Shown one piece after another: positions 56,936 to 64,000 of a stretch of DNA of 64,000 bases (positions are counted from its first letter, which is position 1; the number at the start of each line of letters is the position of its first letter). The notes beneath the pieces are model-generated. The model ran no database searches. It was not told the DNA's origin and saw only the letters and a list, made by a program, of their open reading frames with translations. This stretch comes from Micromonospora sp. HNM0581. GTDB taxonomy: Bacteria; Actinomycetota; Actinomycetes; Mycobacteriales; Micromonosporaceae. The stretch is from contig NZ_JAASAD010000017.1 in NCBI RefSeq assembly GCF_012726175.1, positions 37,785-101,784 on the forward strand, read 5' to 3'. Made by a program: the position numbers and the translations under genes.

Positions 56936-58876
56936 TCAGTTGGGGGTGGGGGTCAGGTGAGGAGAGTCGGCGGGCTCGGTGTCGAGGCGGGAGATCCAGC
57001 CGGTGACGTCGCGGGCCACGTTCTGGGCGGTCAGGCCGAGGTCTGCCAGGATCTGGCCACGGGAGCCGTGCGGGTGCCAGTCGGGTGCTACGCCCAGGTC
57101 ACGCAGCGGCACCCGAACGTCGGCGTCACGCATCGCCTGGGCCAGTGCGTCACCCACCCCGCCAACCCGGACACCGTCCTCGACGGTGACGACCAGTCGG
57201 TGGGCGGTGGCCAGCTCGACCAGTTCCGCCGGGACCGGGCGGACCCAGCGGGGGTCAACCACGGTCACCCCGTAGCCCTGCTCGGCGACCCGGGCGGCGA
57301 CGTCCATGCCGAGCTGGCCGAAGGCACCGACCGCGACCAGCAGCACGTCGGTACGCGCCGACTCCGCCAGCACGTCGACCGGCCCGATCCGCCGCAGGGC
57401 GGGCAGGTCGGCGGCGACCGCGCCGGTCGGGAAGCGGACCACGGTCGGGCCGTCGTCGACGGCGACCGCCTCGCGCAGCTCCTCGCGCAGGGTGGCGGCG
57501 TCACGGGGGGCCGCGATCCGCAGGCCCGGCACCACCCCGAAGACCGACATGTCCCAGATGCCGTAGTGGCTCGGCCCGTCGGGGCCGGTGATCCCAGCCC
57601 GGTCCAGGACGAAGGTGACCGGCAGCTTGTGCATCGCGACGTCCAGCAGGACCTGGTCGAAGGCGCGGTTGAGGAAAGTCGCGTAGACCGCAACCACCGG
57701 GTGTAGCCCGCCCATCGCCAGACCGGCCGCCGAGGTGACCGCGTGCTGCTCGGCGATGCCGACGTCGTAGACCCGCTCCGGATGCTTCCGGGCCAGCTTC
57801 GCGATGCCGGTCGGCTCGGCCATGGCGGCGGTGATGCCCACCACGTCGGGCCGCTCGTCGGCGACCGCGACCAGCTCGTCGGCGAAGACGTGGGTCCACT
57901 TCACCGCCGGGGCGGCGGTGGACACGCCAGTGGCGATGTCGAAGGCACCTGGGCCGTGGAAGCAGTCCGCCTCGTCCTCCTCGGCGGGGCGGTAGCCGTA
58001 GCCCTTGCGGGTGACCGCGTGCACGATGACCGGGCCGCCGAAGTTCTTCGCCGCCCGCAGCGCCGTCTCCACGGCGGCCACGTCGTGCCCGTCGACCGGA
58101 CCGACGTACTTGATTCCGAGGTCCTCGAACATCGCCTGCGGGGCGACCGCGTCCTTGACGCCCTTCTTGACCGCGTGCAGCACCTCGTACATCGGCCTGC
58201 CGACCAGCGGGGTCGAACCGAGGGCGTCCTTGACGGCGTCCAGGACCTTCTCGTAGCCCGGGTTGAGCCGCAGCGTCGACAGGTGGTGGGCGAGACCACC
58301 GATGGTGGGCGCGTACGACCGGCCGTTGTCGTTGACCACGATGACAAGCGGATTGTCGGTGGCGGCGATGTTGTTCAGCGCCTCCCAGCACATGCCACCG
58401 GTCAGGGCACCGTCACCGACCAGCGCCACGACGCTACGCTGTTCGCCGCGCAGCGCGTACGCCTTGGCGAGGCCGTCGGCGTACGACAGGGCGGTCGAGG
58501 CATGCGAATTCTCGATCAGGTCGTGCTCGCTCTCGGCCTGGCTGGGGTAGCCGGAGAGCCCACCACGCTGACGCAGCTGGTCGAACCCGCCCTGCCGACC
58601 GGTGAGGATCTTGTGCACGTACGCCTGGTGGCCGGTGTCGAAGAGCAGCCGGTCCCGGGGTGAGTCGAAGACCCGGTGCAGAGCCAGGGTGAGCTCCACC
58701 ACGCCCAGATTGGGCCCGATGTGCCCGCCGGTACGCGACACCTTGGCGATCAAGAAATCACGGATCTCGGCGGCGAGGATGTCCACCTCGGTGGCCGACA
58801 TCCGCTTGACGTCCTGGGGACCGTGCACCGTGGCCAGCAGCCGACCCTGGTTGGCCGTGTCCTCTTCAACACTCAT
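56936..58876 (-). CDS. dxs: 1-deoxy-D-xylulose-5-phosphate synthase
   Basis: A 646-residue thiamine-diphosphate enzyme that makes DXP from pyruvate and glyceraldehyde-3-phosphate, the entry to the MEP isoprenoid pathway. T-G-H-Q-A-Y-V-H, V-G-D-G-A-L-T-G-G-M with the N-N (ThDP motif), D-G-H-D and E-Q-H-A-V-T (catalytic Glu) are in order, and the transketolase C-terminal domain is complete. ATG 58876 gives the family length; TAGACT ends 8 bases upstream on the minus strand, with no Shine-Dalgarno. The frame upstream of 58876 is Arg/Pro-rich and rejected. Confidence 0.97.
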   Translation of the reverse strand: MSVEEDTANQGRLLATVHGPQDVKRMSATEVDILAAEIRDFLIAKVSRTGGHIGPNLGVVELTLALHRVFDSPRDRLLFDTGHQAYVHKILTGRQGGFDQLRQRGGLSGYPSQAESEHDLIENSHASTALSYADGLAKAYALRGEQRSVVALVGDGALTGGMCWEALNNIAATDNPLVIVVNDNGRSYAPTIGGLAHHLSTLRLNPGYEKVLDAVKDALGSTPLVGRPMYEVLHAVKKGVKDAVAPQAMFEDLGIKYVGPVDGHDVAAVETALRAAKNFGGPVIVHAVTRKGYGYRPAEEDEADCFHGPGAFDIATGVSTAAPAVKWTHVFADELVAVADERPDVVGITAAMAEPTGIAKLARKHPERVYDVGIAEQHAVTSAAGLAMGGLHPVVAVYATFLNRAFDQVLLDVAMHKLPVTFVLDRAGITGPDGPSHYGIWDMSVFGVVPGLRIAAPRDAATLREELREAVAVDDGPTVVRFPTGAVAADLPALRRIGPVDVLAESARTDVLLVAVGAFGQLGMDVAARVAEQGYGVTVVDPRWVRPVPAELVELATAHRLVVTVEDGVRVGGVGDALAQAMRDADVRVPLRDLGVAPDWHPHGSRGQILADLGLTAQNVARDVTGWISRLDTEPADSPHLTPTPN

Positions 58877-58986
58877 GACCGCAGAGTCTATCGGCCCGCG
58901 CGCACCTTGCAGCCCGGGCGCGGCGACCACCGGTACTGAGCGCCTGGTCAGCCCGACACCCGTAGCCGGCATGGCGCCCCGCACCG

Positions 58987-59039
58987 GTCCGCCGGCCCGT
59001 CGGGACCCCTGCCACCCGACGGCACACGCTCCGGCGGAC
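58987..59039 (-). terminator. Two-tier hairpin after the RNA methyltransferase gene
   Basis: Outer arms GTCCGCCGG (58987-58995) and CCGGCGGAC (59031-59039) enclose inner arms CCGTCGGG and CCCGACGG. It starts 6 bases past the stop at 59046 on the minus strand. Confidence 0.75.
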
Positions 59040-59045
59040 GGCCGG

Positions 59046-60266
59046 TCAGGCCGGCACCAGCAGCCCGACCAGTTCCACGTGCCGGGTCATCGGAAACAGG
59101 TCGTACCCGCGCAGCTGGGCCAGTCGCCAACCCGACTCGGTGAAGACCCGAAGATCCCGGGCGAACGCCGCCGGATCACAGGCAACGTACGTCACCGCGC
59201 GCGGACCGGCGGCAACCACGTCGCGTACCACCCGCGCGCCGGCACCCGTGCGGGGCGGGTCGAGCACCACCACGTCGACCGGGCCGGTGAGCCGGCGGCG
59301 GGCCAGCGCGGTCTCCACCCGCGCCGCCACCACCTCGACGGTGGGCAGGTCACGCAGATTCTCCCGGGCCGCCGCGATGCCGTCCCCGGCCGCCTCGACC
59401 AGGATGGTCCGCCCGGACTCGCCCACCCGCGCGGCCAGCGCGGCGGCGAACAGGCCGGCGCCGCCATAGAGATCCCAGGCCCGGTCCCCCGGTCGCGGGT
59501 CGGTCAGCTCCAGTACCGCATCCACGAGGGTGTCCGCGGCGGCGGGATGCACCTGCCAGAACGACGAGGCGGGCAGTACCCACTGCCGACCGGCGGCCTG
59601 CTCCCGGACCTGTTCCGGGCCACTCACCCGGCGGCTGGTCCCGGCCGTCACGGCGGTCACCGCCACGTCCCCGCCGGTACTGGCGACGGTCTCCACCGCC
59701 TCGGCGTCCGGCCAGCTCACCCCGGCGGCGGTGAGCACCGGCAGTTGCTGGATGGCCGGATGGGCGATGACGCAACGGTCCACCGGCACCACCTCGTGGG
59801 AGCGGTGCTTGAGCAGCCCGGCACGACCCGCCGCGTCAACCGAGTAGCGGACCCGGGACCGCCAGCCCAGCGGTCCACCCGGCAGGGCGGCGACCCGTAG
59901 GCCTAGCGCGTCGCAGACGGCCTCGTCCAGACCACCGAGGCGGACGAGCTGCTCCCGGACCGCCGCCTCCTTCCAGCGCAACTGCGCGTCCGGGGCGACG
60001 TGTTGCAGGTCGCAGCCGCCACAGCGTCCGGGCCGGGCGTACGGGCAGGGTGGGGTGACCCGCTCCGGTGCGGCCTCCAGCACGGTGACCGCGTCGGCCC
60101 GGACGAAGCCCCGGTGCACCTCGGTCACCTCGGCCAGTACCCGTTCGCCCGGTAAGGCGTGCCGCACGAAGACCACCTGGCCGTCCACCCGGGCCACGCA
60201 GTGTCCCCCGGGGGCGACCGCCGCCACGGTCAACTCGACCTGCTGCGCCTCCTCCAACCCACTCAT
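59046..60266 (-). CDS. TrmA/RlmD-type RNA uracil-C5 methyltransferase
   Basis: A 406-residue class I SAM enzyme. An N-terminal TRAM domain (about residues 5-65) is followed by an Fe-S motif C-P-Y-A-R-P-G-R-C-G-G-C (C74, C82, C85, with a fourth cysteine in V-D-R-C-V). SAM motif I is W-D-L-Y-G-G-A-G-L-F, P-P-R-T-G-A follows, and the catalytic cysteine is in T-Y-V-A-C-D-P. It should make m5U in rRNA or tRNA; which site cannot be told. ATG 60266 has GAGGGGG upstream. It may be cotranscribed with the permease gene 46 bases upstream. Confidence 0.9.
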   Translation of the reverse strand: MSGLEEAQQVELTVAAVAPGGHCVARVDGQVVFVRHALPGERVLAEVTEVHRGFVRADAVTVLEAAPERVTPPCPYARPGRCGGCDLQHVAPDAQLRWKEAAVREQLVRLGGLDEAVCDALGLRVAALPGGPLGWRSRVRYSVDAAGRAGLLKHRSHEVVPVDRCVIAHPAIQQLPVLTAAGVSWPDAEAVETVASTGGDVAVTAVTAGTSRRVSGPEQVREQAAGRQWVLPASSFWQVHPAAADTLVDAVLELTDPRPGDRAWDLYGGAGLFAAALAARVGESGRTILVEAAGDGIAAARENLRDLPTVEVVAARVETALARRRLTGPVDVVVLDPPRTGAGARVVRDVVAAGPRAVTYVACDPAAFARDLRVFTESGWRLAQLRGYDLFPMTRHVELVGLLVPA

Positions 60267-60312
60267 CGCGCCCCCTCGCCACGTCCGGCGTCCCGCCGGG
60301 CAGTCCGCACGC

Positions 60313-62376
60313 TCATCGTGGATCACCCTCCCCGGCCGCACTCTGCGGGGTCGGCGACGCGGCCACCGGAGGCAGGGTGCTGCGGGGCGCCACCCGGGGG
60401 CCCCGGACCGGCCCACGACCGAGCGTGGCGTCCATCCGGTCCAGGTCCTTGCCGGCGGTCGAGGCGAGCTGCCACGGCACGCTTGTCACCATCACACCGG
60501 GCTCGAACAGGAGTCGACCCTTCAGCCGCAGTGCGCTCTGGTTGTGCAGCAGGTTCTCCCACCAGCGACCCACGACGTACTCGGGGATGAAGACCGTGAC
60601 CACGTCGCGCGGTGACTCGCGGCGGACCCCGGCCACGTAGTTCAGGATCGGACGGGTGATCTCCCGGTACGGGGAGTCGATCACGGTGAGCGGGATCGGC
60701 ACCCCACGCCGGTCCCAGTCTGCCTGCAACTGCCGGGTGTCGTGGTCGTCGACGTTGACGGTGACCGCGGTGAGGGTGTCCGGTCGGGTGGCCTGCGCGT
60801 ACGCCACCGCCCGCAAGGTGGGTTGGTGCAGCTTGCTGACCAGCACGATCGCGTGGTTGCGGGCAGGCAGCACCGGGCGTCCGTCGTCCGGGGCCAGTTC
60901 GACTGCCACCCGGTCGTAGTGCCGGCGGATGGCGAGCATCAGCACGTAGATCAGGCCCATCGCGACGATGGCGATCCAGGCGCCGAGCAGGAACTTGGTG
61001 ATCAGCACGATCACCAGCACCGCGGCGGTCATCGCCATCCCGAAGGTGTTGATCGCCCGGGAGCGGACCATCCGGCGGCGCACCTGCGGGTCCCGCTCGG
61101 TGTGCAGCAGCCGGTTCCAGTGCCGGATCATTCCGGCCTGGGAGAGGGTGAACGAGACGAAGACACCCACGATGTAGAGCTGGATGAGCTTGGTCACCTC
61201 GGCCTGGAAGCCGATGATCAGCAGGATCGCGAAACCTGCCAGGAAGAGGATTCCGTTGGAGAAGGCGAGCCGGTCACCCCTGGTGTGCAACTGCCGGGGC
61301 AGGTAGCGGTCCTGGGCCAGGATCGAGCCGAGCACCGGGAAGCCGCTGAAGGCTGTGTTGGCGGCCACGAACAGGATCATGGCCGTCACTCCGACGACCA
61401 GGAACAGCAGCACCGAGTTCGATCCGAAGATCGTCTCACCGAGTTGCGCGGTGACGGTCTTCTGCACGTACCCCGGTGGGCCGGAGACGATCTGCAGGTC
61501 CGGGTCCTCGACGAACTGCAACCCGGTGAGCCGGGCCAGGAAGACGATGCCGACGAGCATGGTCACCGCGACCAGGCCGAGCATCAGCAGCGTGGTGGCG
61601 GCGTTGCGGCTCTTCGGTGCCTTGAACGCCGGCACCCCGTTGGAGATCGCCTCCACTCCGGTCAGCGCGGCACAGCCGGAAGAGAAGCTACGCAGCAGCA
61701 GGAACGCCATCGCCCAGCCGGTGGTGTCGTGCCACTCGGCGGCGATGACCAGGTCTGCGCTGGGGGCACGCAGGTCCTCACCGAGCACGACGACACGGAC
61801 CAGCCCGGTGAGGATCATGCCGATGATGACGATCATGAAGCCGTAGGTGGGGATCGCGAACGCGCTGCCCGCTTCCTTGATACCGCGCAGGTTGACCGCG
61901 GTCAGCAGCACCACGGCGGAGACCGCGATGAGCACCTTGTGGGTCGCCACGAAGGGGATCACCGAGCCGAGGTTGGCCACCCCGGAGGAAACCGACACGG
62001 CGACGGTGAGCACGTAGTCGACAAGCAGCGCACTGGCCACCCCCACCCCGGCGCGTGGGCCGAGGTTCACCGTGGCCACCTCGTAGTCGCCGCCGCCCGA
62101 GGGGTAGGCGTGCACGTTCTGCCGGTAGCTGGCCACCACGGTCAGCATGACCACCACCACGCCGAGGGCCACCCACGGCGAGAACACGAACGCCGAGGCA
62201 CCCGCGATGGAGAGCATCAGCAGGATCTCGTCCGGCGCGTACGCCACGCTCGACAACGCGTCCGAGGCGAAGACGGGCAGGGCGATGCGCTTCGGCAGGA
62301 GGGTGTGCTTGAGCCGGTCGGACCGGAACGGCCGGCCGACGAGCAGCCGCTTCAGCAGGGAGGTGGATCGGGCCAC
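60313..62376 (-). CDS. APC-superfamily permease (amino-acid or K+ transporter-like)
   Basis: An approximately 687-residue membrane protein with 12 predicted helices in the first 490 residues and a 190-residue cytoplasmic C-terminal domain. A-L-P-V-F-A-S-D-A-L-S-S-V-A-Y-A-P and Y-P-S-G-G-G-D-Y are conserved in the DUF/KdpX-like APC branch that sits next to TrkA genes in actinobacteria; KimA-type K+ importers belong to the same broad group. The TrkA-type subunits encoded divergently support potassium or cation transport. GTG 62376 (V-A-R-S-T-S-L-L-K-R-L-L) is chosen, with TACGCT 8 bases upstream; GTG 62397 and TTG 62403 are alternatives. Confidence 0.85.
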   Translation of the reverse strand: MARSTSLLKRLLVGRPFRSDRLKHTLLPKRIALPVFASDALSSVAYAPDEILLMLSIAGASAFVFSPWVALGVVVVMLTVVASYRQNVHAYPSGGGDYEVATVNLGPRAGVGVASALLVDYVLTVAVSVSSGVANLGSVIPFVATHKVLIAVSAVVLLTAVNLRGIKEAGSAFAIPTYGFMIVIIGMILTGLVRVVVLGEDLRAPSADLVIAAEWHDTTGWAMAFLLLRSFSSGCAALTGVEAISNGVPAFKAPKSRNAATTLLMLGLVAVTMLVGIVFLARLTGLQFVEDPDLQIVSGPPGYVQKTVTAQLGETIFGSNSVLLFLVVGVTAMILFVAANTAFSGFPVLGSILAQDRYLPRQLHTRGDRLAFSNGILFLAGFAILLIIGFQAEVTKLIQLYIVGVFVSFTLSQAGMIRHWNRLLHTERDPQVRRRMVRSRAINTFGMAMTAAVLVIVLITKFLLGAWIAIVAMGLIYVLMLAIRRHYDRVAVELAPDDGRPVLPARNHAIVLVSKLHQPTLRAVAYAQATRPDTLTAVTVNVDDHDTRQLQADWDRRGVPIPLTVIDSPYREITRPILNYVAGVRRESPRDVVTVFIPEYVVGRWWENLLHNQSALRLKGRLLFEPGVMVTSVPWQLASTAGKDLDRMDATLGRGPVRGPRVAPRSTLPPVAASPTPQSAAGEGDPR

Positions 62377-62528
62377 AACGGCCAAGCGTACGACCACCGA
62401 CAATGGGCTCGTGGGGTGGTCGGCTACGGGCCCGTCCGGCGCCGGAGTACCGTCGGTCCCCGCCCGCGGTCCCGACGTGGCAGGCTCGCAGGCAACGAGG
62501 CGCAGTGGTACGCATCGTGGGAGGCAGC

Positions 62529-63191
62529 GTGCATGTCGTGATCATGGGTTGTGGCCGGGTCGGTTCGACCCTGGCGCACAACCTGGAGGCCCGGGGGCAC
62601 TCGGTGGCCGTCATCGACCAGGACGCCGACGCCTTCCGCCGGCTGAGGCCCGACTTCGCCGGTGTCACGGTCACCGGGGCCGGCTTCGACGGCGACGTGC
62701 TACGCCAGGCCGGCATCGAGCGCGCGGACGCCTTCGCCGCGGTGTCCAGCGGCGACAACTCCAACATCATTTCGGCCCGGCTGGCCCGGGAGACCTTCGG
62801 CGTGGTCCGGGTCGCGGCCCGCATCTACGACCAGCGCCGGGCGCAGGTCTACGAACGGCTGGGCATCCCCACCGTGGCCACCGTCCGGTGGACAGCCGAC
62901 CGGATGCTGCGGCACCTGCTCCCCGAGGGCAACGTGGAAATCTTCCGCGACCCCACAAGCACCGTCTCGATCGTCGAGGTGCCCGTACACAAGGACTGGA
63001 TCGGCCGTCCGGTGCGGGCTCTGGAGGAGGCGACCGGTGCCCGGGTGGCGTACCTGACCCGGTTCGGCATCGGCACCCTGCCCACCGTGGCCAGCGTGGT
63101 GCAGGAGGGCGATCAGGTCTTCATGCTGGTCACCGACGACATGGTGGCGGCGGTCACATCCGTGACGGCGACGCCGGAAGGAGGTCAGTGA
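62529..63191 (+). CDS. trkA: TrkA/KtrA-type K+ channel regulatory subunit, copy 1
   Basis: A 220-residue cytoplasmic protein with an RCK-N Rossmann domain (V-I-M-G-C-G-R-V-G-S-T-L-A, then V-A-V-I-D-Q-D) and a TrkA-C domain (from about 140). NAD(H) or ATP binding gates a partner K+ transporter. GTG 62529 follows GGGAGGC. The stop overlaps a GTG of the next gene by four bases. This pair of short TrkA proteins, divergent from an APC permease, suggests that the permease is their partner since no TrkH/KtrB gene is present in the window. Confidence 0.92.
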   Translation: MHVVIMGCGRVGSTLAHNLEARGHSVAVIDQDADAFRRLRPDFAGVTVTGAGFDGDVLRQAGIERADAFAAVSSGDNSNIISARLARETFGVVRVAARIYDQRRAQVYERLGIPTVATVRWTADRMLRHLLPEGNVEIFRDPTSTVSIVEVPVHKDWIGRPVRALEEATGARVAYLTRFGIGTLPTVASVVQEGDQVFMLVTDDMVAAVTSVTATPEGGQ

Positions 63192-63193
63192 CC

Positions 63194-63883
63194 ATGCGGG
63201 TCGCCATCGCCGGTGCGGGCAACGTGGGCCGTTCCATCGCCCAGGAGCTGATCGAGAACGGCCATCAGGTGATGCTCATCGAACGGCAGCCCCGGATGCT
63301 CCGACCGGCCCGGGTGCCGGACGCGGAGTGGGTGCTGGCCGACGCCTGCGAGCTGACCAGCCTGGAGGAGGCCGAGCTGGATGGCTGCGACGTGGTGGTC
63401 GCGGCGACCGGCGACGACAAGGTCAACCTCGTGGTCTCACTACTGGCCAAGACCGAGTTCGCGGTACCCCGGGTGGTCGCCCGGGTCAACCGGGCGGAGA
63501 ACGAGTGGCTGTTCACCGAGCAGTGGGGCGTGGACGTGGCGGTCAGCAAGCCACGGGTGATGGCGGCGCTGGTCGAGGAGGCGGTGACCGTCGGTGACCT
63601 GGTCCGCCTGATGACGTTCCGGCAGGGTGAGGCGAACCTGGTCGAGATCACCCTGCCGCCTACCGCGCCCTACGTCGGGCATCCGCTGCGTGAGGTGCCA
63701 CTGCCCCGGGACTCCGCGCTCGTGGCGATCCTGCGCGGCAAACGGGTTCTGGTGCCCAGCCCGGACGACCCGGTCGAGGCCGGCGACGAACTGGTCTTCG
63801 TCTGCACCGCCGAGATGGAGGACGCGGTACGGGCGGTGGTGCTCGGCCCGGACAGCGTCGAACGCACCCGCGAGTCACGCTAG
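63194..63883 (+). CDS. trkA: TrkA/KtrA-type K+ channel regulatory subunit, copy 2
   Basis: A 229-residue paralogue of the preceding protein: V-A-I-A-G-A-G-N-V-G-R-S-I-A at the N-terminus, V-V-A-A-T-G-D-D-K-V-N, and a TrkA-C domain near 140-220 with V-G-H-P-L-R-E-V. ATG 63194 is preferred because AAGGAGG lies 9 bases upstream; GTG 63188, overlapping the first gene, is too close to that site. The two subunits may form a mixed ring. A clear terminator follows. Confidence 0.92.
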   Translation: MRVAIAGAGNVGRSIAQELIENGHQVMLIERQPRMLRPARVPDAEWVLADACELTSLEEAELDGCDVVVAATGDDKVNLVVSLLAKTEFAVPRVVARVNRAENEWLFTEQWGVDVAVSKPRVMAALVEEAVTVGDLVRLMTFRQGEANLVEITLPPTAPYVGHPLREVPLPRDSALVAILRGKRVLVPSPDDPVEAGDELVFVCTAEMEDAVRAVVLGPDSVERTRESR

Positions 63884-63895
63884 GTGACTGGTGTT

Positions 63896-63931
63896 AAACG
63901 ATGGCTGCCATCGGCGTGGCGGCCATCGTTT
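63896..63931 (+). terminator. Intrinsic terminator of the trkA-trkA operon
   Basis: Arms AAACGATGGC (63896-63905) and GCCATCGTTT (63922-63931) with a 16-base loop, then TTGAATCTATTT. Of the hairpins here it has the most T-rich tail. Confidence 0.85.
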
Positions 63932-63958
63932 TGAATCTATTTCGGGTAGTTTGCTGGG

Positions 63959-64000
63959 ATGACGTTGGGCATAGCGTCGCAGCAGCTGGACCTCTTCGAT
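63959..64000 (+). CDS. First 14 codons of an unidentified gene (cut by window end)
   Basis: ATG 63959 opens a frame to the window edge, reading M-T-L-G-I-A-S-Q-Q-L-D-L-F-D. The 60 bases before it are AT-richer than the rest of the window. There is no clear binding site. Too short to identify; a mobile-element gene is possible given the base composition, but nothing shows it. Confidence 0.3.
   Translation, partial: MTLGIASQQLDLFD

Noticed and set aside
60742..62541. 599-codon plus-strand frame over the permease gene
   Set aside because: His/Asp/Gln/Gly-rich shadow opposite a well-supported membrane protein.
1..64000. CRISPR arrays, rRNA genes, prophage genes or toxin-antitoxin pairs
   Set aside because: Read through both strands for regularly spaced repeats, rRNA signatures, phage structural genes and small paired genes; none was found.

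Overview
The window is about 72-73% G+C by eye, uses GTG starts freely, shows the wobble-position bias and long antisense open frames of high-GC actinobacteria, and carries BsaP, DUF3000, DUF6458, actinobacterial coproporphyrin-dependent haem genes and a CebR-type cellobiose operon. It reads as chromosomal DNA of a Micromonosporaceae-like actinomycete (Micromonospora or Salinispora type). The genus is an inference from gene content, not a computed placement. No rRNA, CRISPR array, integrase or complete insertion sequence was seen.

Layout. 0-2.5 kb: end of an Acg-type flavoprotein gene, then five tRNA genes on the minus strand (Gly-Cys-Val, and a second identical Val and Gly) around a small DUF6458 membrane protein, and a TetR regulator with an operator-like palindrome. 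2.5-6.1 kb: TIGR03086 protein, a secreted membrane-anchored protein, a methyltransferase and a cytochrome P450. 6.1-9.3 kb: biotin genes bioF-bioD divergent from bioB-bsaP. 9.7-11.6 kb: two ACT-domain proteins, one fused to a GNAT domain. 11.7-18 kb: a broken phosphotransferase gene beside a cellobiose uptake and hydrolysis operon (cebE-cebF-cebG-bglC-cebR) with two CebR-type operators flanking a clear promoter.

18.2-26.5 kb: a 39-residue Cys-rich ORF coupled to a RibD-like reductase, then a DNA-end-processing operon: HerA-like ATPase, SbcD (Mre11), SbcC (Rad50), a NurA-like nuclease and a spermidine-synthase-fold methyltransferase. This is the bacterial counterpart of the archaeal HerA-NurA-Mre11-Rad50 set and is the most interesting system here. 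26.7-29 kb: ECF sigma factor and zinc anti-sigma factor, and a lipoprotein with repeated AACTTG/CAAGTT motifs upstream. 29-34 kb: AlkA-like glycosylase, LigC-type ATP-dependent ligase, a secreted tripeptidyl-peptidase-like hydrolase and a LigD-type primase-polymerase, so genes for DNA breaks and base damage are concentrated between 19 and 34 kb. 34-38 kb: msrB, a GNAT gene and hemE-hemY-hemQ (coproporphyrin-dependent haem synthesis). 38-44 kb: DUF3000, RNase D, and the beta-oxidation pair fadA-fadB.

44-57 kb looks like accessory sequence between fadB and dxs: HxlR regulator and aldo-keto reductase, a two-component system, a beta-propeller protein, three paralogous polytopic membrane proteins and a lipoprotein, ending in a 68-bp palindromic element. 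57-64 kb: dxs, a TrmA-type RNA methyltransferase, an APC-type permease divergent from two TrkA-type K+ regulatory subunits, and the first codons of one more gene.

A repeated regulatory feature is a TANNNT hexamer ending 6-7 bases before the start codon, with no Shine-Dalgarno sequence, at many monocistronic or first genes (P450, bioB, the Cys-rich ORF, polD, msrB, DUF3000, rnd, the GNAT gene at 34.4 kb). This is the signature of leaderless transcripts and was used to choose several start codons.
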